From assembly GCA_963969595.1 (NCBI GenBank), contig OZ018415.1, positions 17,360,001 through 17,424,000 of the forward strand: 64,000 bases of DNA, written 5' to 3'. Source of the stretch: Neckera pumila (lineage: Eukaryota; Streptophyta; Bryopsida; Hypnales; Neckeraceae). Numbering within the stretch: position 1 is the first letter of the stretch; every line of letters begins with the position of its first letter. Positions 13,170-24,162 of this stretch are shown one piece after another. The notes beneath the pieces are model-generated. The model did not search any database, was not told the DNA's origin, and worked only from the letters and a program-made list of their open reading frames with translations. Position numbers and translations under genes: made by a program.

Positions 13170-13560
13170 CCCTTTAAGGACCGTGGTTGATTTTCAAGGT
13201 GGGCAATGCGTTTTGTGGTTGAAACAAAACGATGTCTGTCAAAGATTCAACCGTACCAATGGGTGCGGGATGAATGGTTTAATATGTGGCGGTGAATTTT
13301 GTGGCAAACTTCGGCGCAATCTGGTTTATTATGATGCATCTCTGTTTTCAAATGTTGTATTTTTAGCCAAAAGATCGCACTAATTTAAATCCTGAGCCCA
13401 CATGGAGGCTCAGATTGGTCTAGTTTTTGTTCCTATAGGTGGAATTGGGAATTCCCAACATCTGTTCCCTTGGCCAATCTCCCAATTCACAATTAGTTTG
13501 ACCTAACAAATGAAAATGTGGCAATTTTGACCCAAAACTAGTTGACTGGTCCTTAAAGGG
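13170..13560. mobile_element. TTAA element, short type C
   Basis: A 391-bp element with 13-bp perfect inverted ends (CCCTTTAAGGACC / GGTCCTTAAAGGG), flanked by TTAA at 13166-13169 and 13561-13564. It sits exactly at the junction between two units of the 60-bp tandem array, so the empty site can be read from the neighbouring unit junction. One 74-codon ORF inside has no recognisable domain. Confidence 0.88.
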
Positions 13561-13624
13561 TTAACCCCTAAAGGACCAGCATGAGTTTAGGATCAAAAGA
13601 AATAATTTGATACTTGAATCTTAA

Positions 13625-15379
13625 CCCGTAAAGGACCAGCATGCTTTTCTTGGCTACATAGAAATTAAGGGGAGGTATGTGACTGGAGATTTCCATATTT
13701 TGGCCCAATTTTTTTTTTCTTATATGTGCAATCCGGGCATATAAAAAAAAGTCAATTTTATTCAAAACAAAAATTTGAAATTGATTTTCTAGCACGGAAA
13801 GCTTTGAATCATTCCATTTTAACCCCTAAAACTATCACAACTATGTAATCACCAAAAACGCTCCAAAACTGCCATTTCTAATACAACTACCAAATTTTTG
13901 GAAAAAAACAATTTTTGACACATGTAACCGTAGGATCTTGTAGTATGCTATTTTGAAAACATGTGGTAAAAATTTCAGAAAATTCCACCGTGTGGATCAT
14001 AAGATATAAGCATTCAAAGTCTTGAAAACCATTTTTTCAATCCTGCGAAAAACCGGGCAGCTGCACTTTGCAAGCTCACTTTTCAATGAAAAAATGCCGA
14101 TAAAGGTGGTGCTTCTTTAAATTCAGTTTCCTAAACAAGTTGTCTATATGCATGAAAAATTTCACATCATTTGGAATTGTACAACATATAGGAAAAAAAT
14201 AGCAATTAGAAAGAAGTAGAAAATGACTCAAAATACTAAGTTGTTAAAATTTTAATCATGGAATTTAAAAATGCCAATCCCAACGATTGTAATGTTGTAA
14301 TAATCAATCTACATCCTAAGATTTTATTTTTTTTCCAAAAATATTGAAAATTGAGTTAAATAAACAACTTTAAAGTTTTTTTTAGAGTAGAGAATCCATA
14401 ACTGCCCGCAAACCAAAAACCCTCGTAACTTTTGACTCATTGATTGAAATGGAGTGACTCAAAGCTTTTTAAGTATATATAAATGTAAAGAACCAATTTC
14501 AAAAAAAAAATTTGGAAAAAATGATTTTTTCTGATCTGTCCAAACTGCCCGGTTACGAAAAAAAGTAACATATCAGGTCACAACTTTTGACTCGTATTTT
14601 GAAATGTCATGAAACTTGGTACACATGAAGATATTCCTCGCCCCCACCTTCGATTAAAATTTCAGCCTCAAATATGGATATCTCTAGTCACACGTACCTG
14701 CCCAAAATTTCTATACGGCCAAAAAACGCATGTTGGTCCTTTAGGGGTTAATCAATGAGTCAAAAGTGATGAGGACTTTTTGTTTGTGGACATCTATGGA
14801 TTCTTTACTCTAAAATATACTTTGAAGTTCTTTATCTTACTCAATTTTCATTATTTTTTGAAAAAAACAAAATCAATAGGATGTAGATTGTTTATTACAA
14901 AGTACAGTATTGCAACCATTGGGATTGACATTTTTCAATTCCATAATTCCATTCTTAAAAATTTAGTATTTTGAATCATTCTCTACTTCTTTCTACTTAC
15001 TATTTTATTCCTACATGTTGTACAATTCCAAATGATCTAAAACTTTTCAAGCATGTAGCCAACTTGTCTAGGAAAAAGAAACCAAAGAAGTACCACCATT
15101 TTAGAATAAATTTCATAGAAAAGTGAGCTTGTGAAGTGCAGCTGCCCTATTTATTGCAGGGCCAAAAAAATGATTTTAGTAAATTTGAATGCTTATATCT
15201 TGTAATCTACACAGTCTAAATTTTGAAATTTTTACCACGTGTTCTCAAGTGAGCATATTACAAGATCCTATGGTTACATATGTCAAGAAAAGCTTTTTTT
15301 TTCAAAATTTTGGTATTTGTACTAAAAATGGCAATTTTCGAACATTTTTGGTGAAAACATAATCATAGAACTTTAGGGA
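13625..15379 (+). mobile_element. TTAA element, subfamily B, copy B3, split by B2
   Basis: The left part is 13625-13818 and the right part resumes at about 14748. The two parts join in the same order as the uninterrupted copy at 38.6-39.5 kb. The outer flanks are TTAA at 13621-13624 and 15380-15383. The interruption lies at an internal TTAA of the element. Confidence 0.85.
13823..14747 (-). mobile_element. TTAA element, subfamily B, copy B2, nested in B3
   Basis: A complete 925-bp copy in inverse orientation to B3, with ends CCCCTAAAAC and GTTGGTCCTTTAGGGG. It is flanked by TTAA at 13819-13822 and 14748-14751. The B3 sequence on either side reads as one continuous element once B2 and one TTAA are set aside. 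Confidence 0.88.
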
Positions 15380-15775
15380 TTAACACTTTTTTATCTAAGA
15401 TAAGCATTCCTTGTGCCTTTGGTTTTTGAGGGGGATAGTCAATCAATGTGTCAAAGCCTCAATTAATAACATTTGAAGCTACACATTTTAGTGCAATTTA
15501 AAAATAAATAAAAACTTCAAAATTTAGGAATTCAAATCTCAGTGTCAACTGAGGTTCTTAGCAAAAGGTATGGATGATCTGCATCCTTGCTAACAACCAT
15601 ATATGTATTCATGTCTACATATCATATCACTAAATTTATTTGTGGCAGTATGGATTGTAGTCATATTCATAATTATATGTTGTTGGATTTTTCTAATTTA
15701 ATGCTTTGTGACCTTTGTCTACACTATTTTTTGAGATGGAATGGTTGGCATTTTTGAGTGGATAGTGTACCATAA

Positions 15776-16650
15776 CCCCTCAAGGATCATTGTCCCTTTG
15801 GAGGACAAATGGGAATTTTGGGCAGGTACCTAAGGATTGAATTTTTGTCCTGATTTTTTGAAACTTTTTTTGAAGATAAAAAAATTGATTAGCTTTGTGG
15901 TAATGTATTTTTTCTCAATCGGTGACTAATAATGCCCCAAACAGCTCAAAACAAGGGAGGGGGCAACAAAAAAAATTCAAAAATTTAAAATAATTTTTTT
16001 TCCCTCGTAAATTATATTTTTGTCTACATTAAAAGCTTTGATTCATTTCATTTGGATTTTATATGAGAAATTTTTGGACAATCTTTTTTTTCGGGCAATT
16101 GAAAAACCAACTTTTTTGAAAAAATAACTTGTAGGATTCATTTCTAAATGCAATTCTTACATTTTTTCAAAAAGGGAAGCTCCACATGCTTTAGTTTTCT
16201 TGCTAGAACAATCTCACCATCAAAATTTGTGCATTTTAATTCCATTTTAGAGATATTGATAATTTAGATTTTCCTTCTATTATTTCTCTTACCTATTTCT
16301 ACTTAACAATTTTTAAAGTATGAAATTAAGTTTTTTTGAATTTTTTTCCCCAAGATTCTCAACTCAATTCTCCACCATAAAACTTAAAAGCTCAAAACTT
16401 TGTAGTGTAACTATTAAAGTTAAGAAAGTTCAAAGTCAAATAATCTAGTCCTGCAATGTGCTGAAAAACTTGTTTTTTTCACTTTAAATGCAGATCTCTT
16501 ACAATCTATGCGATCAAAAATTCTGGATTTTTTTTCACACATTCTTATACTAGTTAAATGTAAGATCCTATGGTTAGGTGTGAAAAAAAAACAATTTAAT
16601 TTTTTTTTTACTCTTTGCTATAGAAATGGCAATTTTGAGTGTTTCGGGGC
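15776..16650 (-). mobile_element. TTAA element, subfamily A, copy A2
   Basis: An inverse-orientation copy starting CCCCTCAAGGATCATTGTCC. The left flank has decayed to ATAA. The far end stops around GAGTGTTTCGGGG without a clear TTAA, so this copy is truncated or eroded. Confidence 0.75.
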
Positions 16651-17337
16651 AGATGAGACTAAATGAATGATATAGAGCATGAAATTCAATAATGCTTTAG
16701 TAATTTAGATTTTCATGCTTTATTCCTTTTGATCTTCCTCTTTTAGTCACAAATTAAAGAAAGGCTTCAATACGGCTTTGGAGAGGTTCAAAATCAATAT
16801 AGAGTTGGATCCAATAATCTTATGAACTAGCTATTGTGCCATTCAATCATTTTTACATAATATACAATATAATTATTGTGCATAATTAACATTCAATCCT
16901 TATGCAATTCCAATTTGGAATACCAAATTTCTATTTCAAAAAGGCGAAATTCCATTCTGGATGAATTATTTCATATAATATTCATGGTTTAACATGATAA
17001 TTGATTGAAAAACATTGGTGGTGAACTGTTTTAATTTCATTGCATAGATACATACAAAACATTCATAAGCAAATTTTCCTTCAACAAGCATCTCGAAAAA
17101 AGTTTCAAAATTCCCTCCTTAGAGATTTCAATGTTGATTTCAATATAATGCTTGATTGGGATTGCATAAGAATTGAATTTTAATTATGTATGACGGAAAA
17201 ATGCCAATTATATTCTATACTATGAAAAAAAAAAGTGAATGGCTCAATAGGTAGTTTGTAAGACTATTGAACACCACTATACATCTAAGCTTGCAAAGTT
17301 GCAACTACCATAGTCTAGTAGGATATATGTACTCTTT
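16651..17337. other. Intergenic, no gene seen
   Basis: AT-rich spacer between two subfamily A elements. Nothing recognisable. Confidence 0.5.
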
Positions 17338-17341
17338 TTAA

Positions 17342-18249
17342 CCCCTAAAGGACCATTGTCCGTTTAGGGGACAAATGGGATTTTGGGCAAGTACCTACGG
17401 GCTGAAATTTTCTCCTGATTTTTGAAAACTTTTTGTGAATGTGAAGAATTGAGAGAGGTATGTGGCAGGAAAAAAAACTGAAATCGGATCTTTGAGCGAG
17501 AAGTTATGCCATTTCTTGGAATGAGTGGGGACAGGGCGCAGCCAAAATAATTTGCAAAATTTTGAATTTTTTTTTTAAATATTTTTTTTCTCATAGACTA
17601 TATTTTTGTCTATCTGGAAAGCTTTGATTTTTTTTTTCATTTGGATTTGTTATGAGGAAGTTATGGACATTCTTGTTTTTCGGGCAGTTAGAGCATCTTC
17701 TTGAAAAAAATAACTTGTAGGACTCATTTCGGAATGCAATTTTTATAATTTTTCAATTTTTTTTGTAATGGTTTAGTTTACTTGCCAGAACAATCTCACC
17801 ATTGGAATTAGTGCAGTTCAATTCCATCTAAAAGATATGAATATTTTAGATTTTCCTTCTATCTTGTACCTACTTCTACTTAACAATTTTTTTAAGAATG
17901 ATAATTAATTTTTTTTTGTTTTTTTGTAGACTCTCAACTCAATTCTCCACTATAAAGATTTAAAGCTAAAAACGCTGTAGTGCAAAAATTTTAAGTTAAA
18001 AATGTTTAAAGTCAAAAAATCTGGTCCCACAATGTGCTGAAAAACTTGTTTTTTCCACTTTAAATGCAGATATCTTGCAATTTGTGCGGTCAAAAATTTT
18101 GAAATTTTTTCCACTAATTCTCATACTAGTTAGGTATAAGATCCTATGGTTAGATGTGCAAATTTAAAAATTTTTTTTTTTACTCTTTGCTCTAGAAATG
18201 GCAATTTTGAGAGTTTTTTGGCAAAAAAAAGGCCTTGGTCCTTTACGGG
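17342..18249 (-). mobile_element. TTAA element, subfamily A, copy A3
   Basis: A 908-bp copy with ends CCCCTAAAGGACCATTGTCC and CCTTGGTCCTTTACGGG, flanked by TTAA at 17338-17341 and 18250-18253. Internally collinear with A1 in the opposite orientation. Confidence 0.88.
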
Positions 18250-18345
18250 TTAATTTCTAATACAACTTTCAAATTTGCGTGAACCCATTTTCAACTTTCA
18301 ACCTCCATACCTATAATTCTATAGCTCCAACATTGAATTGATTAG

Positions 18346-19269
18346 CCCCTAAAGGACCAAACACCATTTTTTGGCAACATAGCAATTTTGGGCAGCTTAC
18401 TACAAATGGAAATTTTAATTTTTTTCTTTGAAATTTCACACAAGATGTGCCCAAGGGGTAGCTTCAAGGACCAACAATTTTCATAACTTTTGACTTTATG
18501 GATAAAAAGTTACTGCATGTTATGTAATTTTCGGCGTTCGTCGGACAGCCCGGGCAGCTCAAAATAATTCTTTCAATTTTTATTTTTTTAAAATTTAAAA
18601 TTTAAAATTGGTTTTATAGATTTATATATACTTGAAAAGCTTTTAATCATTCCATTTGGATTAATGAGTCAAAAGTTATGAGTATTCTTAGTTGGAAGGT
18701 AGTTATGGAATCTCTACTCTTTGAAGTCCTTTATCTAACTCAATTTTCAATATTCTTAAATAAAACAAAAAGTATGGGGTGTACATTGTTTATTTTAACA
18801 TTACAACCACTGGGATTGACATTTTTCAGTTCCATAATTAAATTCTTGACAATTTAGTATTTTGAATCATTCTCTACCTCTTCCTATTTACTATTTTTTT
18901 CCTATATGTTGTACATTTGCAAATGATCTGAAAATTTTCAAGCATGTAGCCAACTTGATTGAAAGAATGAATCCAAAGAGATTAACCACCATTTTGGACA
19001 TTTTTCATACAAATTTGACCTTGTGGAGGGCAGCTGCCCAGATTTTTGCAGTGATTAAAAGAAGATTTTTGTCAATTCAAACGCTATTATCTTGCAATCT
19101 ATATGGTGAAAATTTCTAAAAAATTTTCCACATCTTCTTAAACCAGTGTATTACAAAATCCTACTGTTACATGAGTTCAAAAATGTTTTTTTTCTAAAAT
19201 TTGGTACTTGTATTAGAAAATCAGTTTTGAATCAGTTTTGGTCAAAACATACTCAAAAACCTTTAGGGG
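18346..19269 (+). mobile_element. TTAA-type element, subfamily B, copy B4 (TTAG flanks)
   Basis: A 924-bp copy with ends CCCCTAAAGGACCAAAC and AACCTTTAGGGG. Both flanks read TTAG (18342-18345 and 19270-19273) rather than TTAA, as if the element duplicated a variant target. Confidence 0.85.
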
Positions 19270-19350
19270 TTAGAAACTTACGTCTATATTCAACAAAGGT
19301 TCAATTCTTGTTGTGTACTATTTCCTCTCATTATTTTTGAATCATGTCGG

Positions 19351-19384
19351 TGTTTCCTTTCTACAACAAAACAGAAAGGAAACA
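19351..19384. repeat. Perfect 12-bp hairpin
   Basis: TGTTTCCTTTCT and AGAAAGGAAACA form a perfect 12-bp stem around a 10-nt loop. No adjacent gene explains it. Confidence 0.5.
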
Positions 19385-19402
19385 GCGACGTTATTTGTAT
19401 TA

Positions 19403-19504
19403 GAGAAAGGATTGGCTATGGTCCATTCTGCCTTGAAAGCAGTTATGGGGTGAGCCCTACGATCACTTACAAGGTAGACTATTGGCCATGGCCAACCCTT
19501 TCTC
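19403..19504. mobile_element. Very short MITE
   Basis: GAGAAAGGATTGGCTATGG is mirrored by CCATGGCCAACCCTTTCTC with two mismatches, 102 bp end to end, with TA on both sides. It resembles a TA-target (Tc1/mariner-type) miniature element, by inference. Confidence 0.5.
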
Positions 19505-19506
19505 TA

Positions 19507-20330
19507 GCGTTAAAATTAGGTAAAGGCACATTCATGGTCATATTCCTTCTGCTCATTTGGTGCTGTTTTTACGCTCCCTGTTTGTGCAGAATTGACCCTC
19601 GAGGCAGAATCGGCATTTAAAGCAGATTCTACCAATAAAAAGTTTTGTGAACTGAAAAGGCCTGAATTTGCCGTACCTGATTTAAAAAAAAAATACATTG
19701 ACAATTTCCATTGCAAGGGGAAACCTCGGTGAACTTTTTTGCCTTACCTGATTTTAACGGTAACAGAAGGAGTAGTACATTGTACTCTGCAGTAGAGAAG
19801 ATGCAGGAAAATTTCAGGAGCTTTGTCCAGCAAACTCCAACAAGGAGCATATCATACCTCTTGTACAGTACAATGGGTTCCCTGCTTGTACAGTCCATGT
19901 AATTGTTAGCATGTAATTTTCACATACAAGTACTGCAAATGAAATCTGCCGTCCGTGGAGAATATCAGAAGGGATTGCTCACTGTCTAATTCAACTTAAC
20001 TTACTTGGTGGACGGTGGGACTGTGAGAGGTTTTGGAAGCCTCTCATTTATTTAAAGGACTGTAGCTCAAATGCAAGTTACAATTGCATTAATACCAAAT
20101 GATAATCTCCGTCAATAGTTGAAATGGTGCGTACTGTTGGTACCTGAAAGCCACAAACATATTGTGGGCTTGTCGGCTTACTAGTTGCAGTAAATGACAA
20201 ATAAACTAACGAAATACTTAGTATAATCAAATACAGTACAGTAGTTTGCTGAAAAAGGAAAAGGAAATCAGTCCTTTTGTTTTTATGAATAACTTGTCCT
20301 TGCAAGTGTACAATCAATGTCAATATGGAC
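19507..20330. other. Intergenic, no gene supported
   Basis: Balanced-composition stretch with overlapping ORFs on both strands at 19.5-19.9 kb. None starts with a convincing ATG plus a recognisable domain. Confidence 0.4.
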
Positions 20331-20748
20331 TAAGGTAGAAGCACCTAAATGTGATACTTGTTCAAAATGTGCAAATCTTGAGGGTAGCTACAGAATAAAA
20401 TGATATGTGCTTGTTAGGAAATGGTTCTAGAAAACCTACAAAACTGGTTTTGTATTTTTTTGAGCTTGTATGAATATAATACAAATGCGTAGGTGCACCT
20501 ATTGGGGACACTAGACTAAAACTAAAGTGGGCATGGAAACACCCAAAAGCGACACATTGTAAGCTTGGATCATGCACGTGCGATAGGCCAACGCAAGAAT
20601 CTCCTTTATGACAATGACAACTTTTTGGAACCCCACTTGTCTACTTTAGGTCCCCACCCATCCACTTTGGGTTCACTTGTACGTGGATTTAGGTCATTTT
20701 CTAGATGTCCATAAATGACTCTTGTTACATTTAGGTGCTTCTACCTTA
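20331..20748. mobile_element. MITE with about 22-bp inverted ends
   Basis: TAAGGTAGAAGCACCTAAAT at 20331 is the exact inverse of ATTTAGGTGCTTCTACCTTA ending at 20748, bounding 418 bp. The terminal TA may be the target duplication. No conserved ORF. Confidence 0.65.
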
Positions 20749-21626
20749 CACATGCTAAGATTTCCTCAACAATCTTCTCTAATTATATCTCATCCTCAAA
20801 ATTCACTGTCATGTTTTGTTTTATGAAGGTGGGCATATATGCTGGCCTGGTGGGCAGAAATCCAAGCAACGAGACAAAATTGGCTCAATTGATTGTCTTT
20901 GCCAGGGGAAGCAAGCGAAAAATGAAGAGTTCTTATTTCAACCAAATCAGTGACAATCCTACTGGTGGATGCTAGTCAATCTTGAGAGAATGTAACATGT
21001 GTGGCATTCTTATTGTATCCCTCTCCATCCACCGGGTCTATATGAAAGTGCAATTGCTATTTTCACCTATAGCACTTCTTGTGAAGTTTCTCCCTCCACT
21101 GATGCATGTAAGGAGGTCCTTAAGGTGGACTAAGAAGAACTCTAATATTGTACCTTACAAGGGCTTTAACATCCCAACATCTCCTCAATAAAAATCTTCC
21201 CAGCATCTAGCTCAATGAAACTTTTTTTGTTGCTATTTAAGTAGTTTTTTTTGCACGGATTTTTACTAGGTTGCTCTAGAAAAAACACACATTCCATTTT
21301 TTTGTAAAGAAAATTTTAGTTTTTAAAACCAATAGCCAATTTTAATCAATGGTATCACTTAGGTTTAATACAAATTTCACCAAGTATCATTCAAATATCG
21401 CATGAATATTGAAGAAATAGTTGGATATTTCTCCAAAATAAAAACAAACAAATAAATCATTGCTTGCAACTTGCAAACACTAGTAGAAAGGAAGTTGTAG
21501 AGCATCACTCAATAATGCAAGTGACATAGTGCCTAAGGTTCAAATAGACATCAACTTAGTGTCCTCACACTTTTGAGTGGTACTTGCCTTTTACTAAGGT
21601 AGACATATTCATTCCCACATTTGCTC
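20749..21626. other. Intergenic, no gene seen
   Basis: Short ORFs only; nothing recognisable. Confidence 0.45.
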
Positions 21627-21630
21627 TTAA

Positions 21631-22529
21631 CCTCTAAAGGCTCAAGGCCTTTTTTTTGCAAAAAAACACTCAAAACTGCCATTTCTTTAGCAAAGAGTGA
21701 AAAAAACTTGAAAATTGTTTTTTTCGCACATCTAATTGTAGGATCTTATACCTAACTAGTATGAGAATGAATGGAAAAGATTTTAGAATTTTTGACCACA
21801 CAAATTGCAAGATATCTGCAATTTAAAGTGAAAAAAATAAGTTTTTCAACACATTGTGGGATTGGATTTTTTGACTTTGAACATTTAGTTAACTTTAAAT
21901 ACAGAGTTTTGAGCTTTAAATGTTTATAGTGGAGAATGGAATTGAGAATCTAGCAAAACAAAACAAAACAAACTTAATTTTCATTATTAAAAAAATTGTT
22001 AAGTAGAAGTAGGTACAAGATAGAAGGAAAATCTAAAATATTAATATCTTATATGGAATTAAAAAGCACTAATCCCAATGGTGAGATCGTTTTAGCCAAA
22101 AAACTTAACCATGTGGATTTTTTTTTTAAATTATAAAAATTGCGTTCAGAAATGAATCCTACAAGTTATTTTTTTCAGGAAGATGCTCTAAGTGCCCCCA
22201 AAACAAGATTGTTCATCACTTTCTCATAAAAAAATCCAAAGAAATGAATCAAAGCTTTCTAGATAGACAAAAATATAATCTATAAGAGAAAAAAAATTTA
22301 AAAAAAAATATTTGCAATTTTTTTTGCTGGCCCCTGAACGTTGTTTTGAGCTTATTTGGGCAAAACTTTTTTTCCGGGCATCAATTGAAAAAAGAATTAT
22401 ATTCCCATGAAGCTTAGCGGTTTTTCTATCTCCAAAAAAGTTTCAAAAAATCATGACAAAAAATTCAGCCCATAGGTACCTGCCCAAAATCCCATTTGTC
22501 TCCTCGAAGGGACAATGTGCCTTTAGGGG
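21631..22529 (+). mobile_element. TTAA element, subfamily A, copy A4
   Basis: An 899-bp copy with ends CCTCTAAAGGCTCAAGGCC and GTGCCTTTAGGGG, flanked by TTAA (21627-21630, 22530-22533). Collinear with A1 and A5. Confidence 0.87.
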
Positions 22530-22533
22530 TTAA

Positions 22534-23190
22534 TTCCATCCTCATGTACCAATGGAGTACATTCTAGAAAGAAAATGTGCACCACCCATATTTGAAAGAG
22601 GAATTTAAAAAAAGAGATGGAAATGGATATGTCTACTTTACTTTACTTTACTTTAAAGTAGGAATACCAATAATGGTGGACCTCTAATGGTAGAGTAGGG
22701 TGTCCTGAAACGGATAATAGCTAATTCTACTATTGATTCGAATTTTTTTTGATTTACTTACATAAAATTGGCTGATATTTGAATAGGAACAAATTCCAAA
22801 GGTAACCATTTCAGATGAAGCTATGAGACAAGAATGGGGCCAAATGAAGAATCCACATTTATATTGAATAAAATATTCATTCTTGAAGAAAAAATTAGTT
22901 TTTTTTTTTTGCATTCTTCCTCATCTTTATTTTTGTGCACATAGAGCTCAATTTCTCAAAGAATTCCCTACATCCTAAAGGATGAAATGCTTATTTCAAC
23001 GGTTTATGATATTCCTACCTTACCTTCCAATCTCTAGTATATTCTCAAACTTCTAATAATACTCCACAAGATATTCCCAAACCAATTTCCTTTTTCCTCC
23101 CTATGATTTTGATTTTTGAAAAACAATTCCCAATGATTTTGCATCTATTTTTAGAATTATTTCCCACGAAACTAGCCGCACTCGACGGCC
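22534..23190. other. Intergenic, no gene seen
   Basis: AT-rich. A short CTTTA repeat lies near 22640. Composition switches sharply to GC-rich just after 23,160. Confidence 0.5.
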
Positions 23191-23205
23191 CTCCAGGCCA
23201 CAGCT

Positions 23206-23238
23206 ACTGTACTGTACTGTACTGTTACTGTACTGTAG
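23206..23238. repeat. TACTG microsatellite
   Basis: About six imperfect copies of the pentamer TACTG at the start of the GC-rich island that leads into the USP-like gene. Confidence 0.7.
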
Positions 23239-23724
23239 TAGCAGATCATCAGGCCATCAGTAGTCAGGCTCCGAGAGTGGTGCCAGACCAGGTCAGAAGC
23301 AGCAGCGTCAAAACCCAAACGGTGGTGACCATGGCGCGTCCGCAGCCACCCCGTCCCCGTCCCGCCCTGCCATAAATGATTGCAAAACCCATGCGAGCGC
23401 TCTTCGCGCAATCCGTCTGCCCAAAACGCAACAGCAGCAGCAAGCCCACCTCCATTTCGATCCGTATCTCACACTCGCACTCCACTCACAGCCACGCGCG
23501 GCAAGTTCTTTCTCAGCGTCGCGGAAATCGTCACGTGCTCTCGTTCAAATTCGTCCATTCCTGCATGCGGACCCGTCACGCGCGGCGCTTTAGCGATAAA
23601 TTCTCGGAGCCTGAATGCAGACTGAGCAAGCCAACATGAGCTCCTAAGCGTTGGACCCGGAGGAAAATTAAAGCGGGCTGGCGTCGCGGGAGCGAAAGCC
23701 CCAGTTGGTGGCAATGTTGCATGA

Positions 23725-24162
23725 AAACATAGATTTTGGGTGGGCACGCTGCGTGTAAGCTGGTGTCGATTAGTGCGTGAATTTAGGGTGGGCATGCTCG
23801 CAGTTGGCATTGCGCGCTTAAAAGATTTGAAATTTTGGGTGGGCGTGCTCCAGGTAGGAATTGGCCTCCAGGTAAGATTTGGGATTTTGGGTGGCATGCA
23901 TTTGGGTTTTCGGGTGGCCTTAAAAGTTGGAATTGCATGCATGAGAGGTTTGGGATTTGGGTTGCCGGACTTCCATTTGGCATTGCGCACACAACGGATG
24001 TGTGTTTTTGAGTGATTTGGGATTTTAGGAGGGCATACTCTCAGTTGAAACTGCGCACACCAGGGACTTGATTTTTGAGTCCTTTGGGATTTTGGGTGGA
24101 CATACTCTCGTTGAAATTGCGCGCACACGAAATTTGTGTCTTCGAGTGATTTTGGGTTTGGG
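23725..24162. repeat. Degenerate minisatellite abutting a start codon
   Basis: Five to six imperfect units of roughly 70-85 bp, each with a GGGATTTTGGGTGG core followed by a GTTGAAATTGCGCGCACA-like core. The array runs up to the ATG of the USP-like gene at 24163, so it probably supplies the 5' leader or core promoter. A long antisense reading frame across it is a by-product of the repeat. Confidence 0.65.

Noticed and set aside
19501..19750. Open stretch with VCAELTLEAESAFKAD-like translation on the plus strand
   Set aside because: No ATG in frame, a stop just upstream, overlapping frames on the other strand, and no recognisable domain; an isolated exon cannot be supported.
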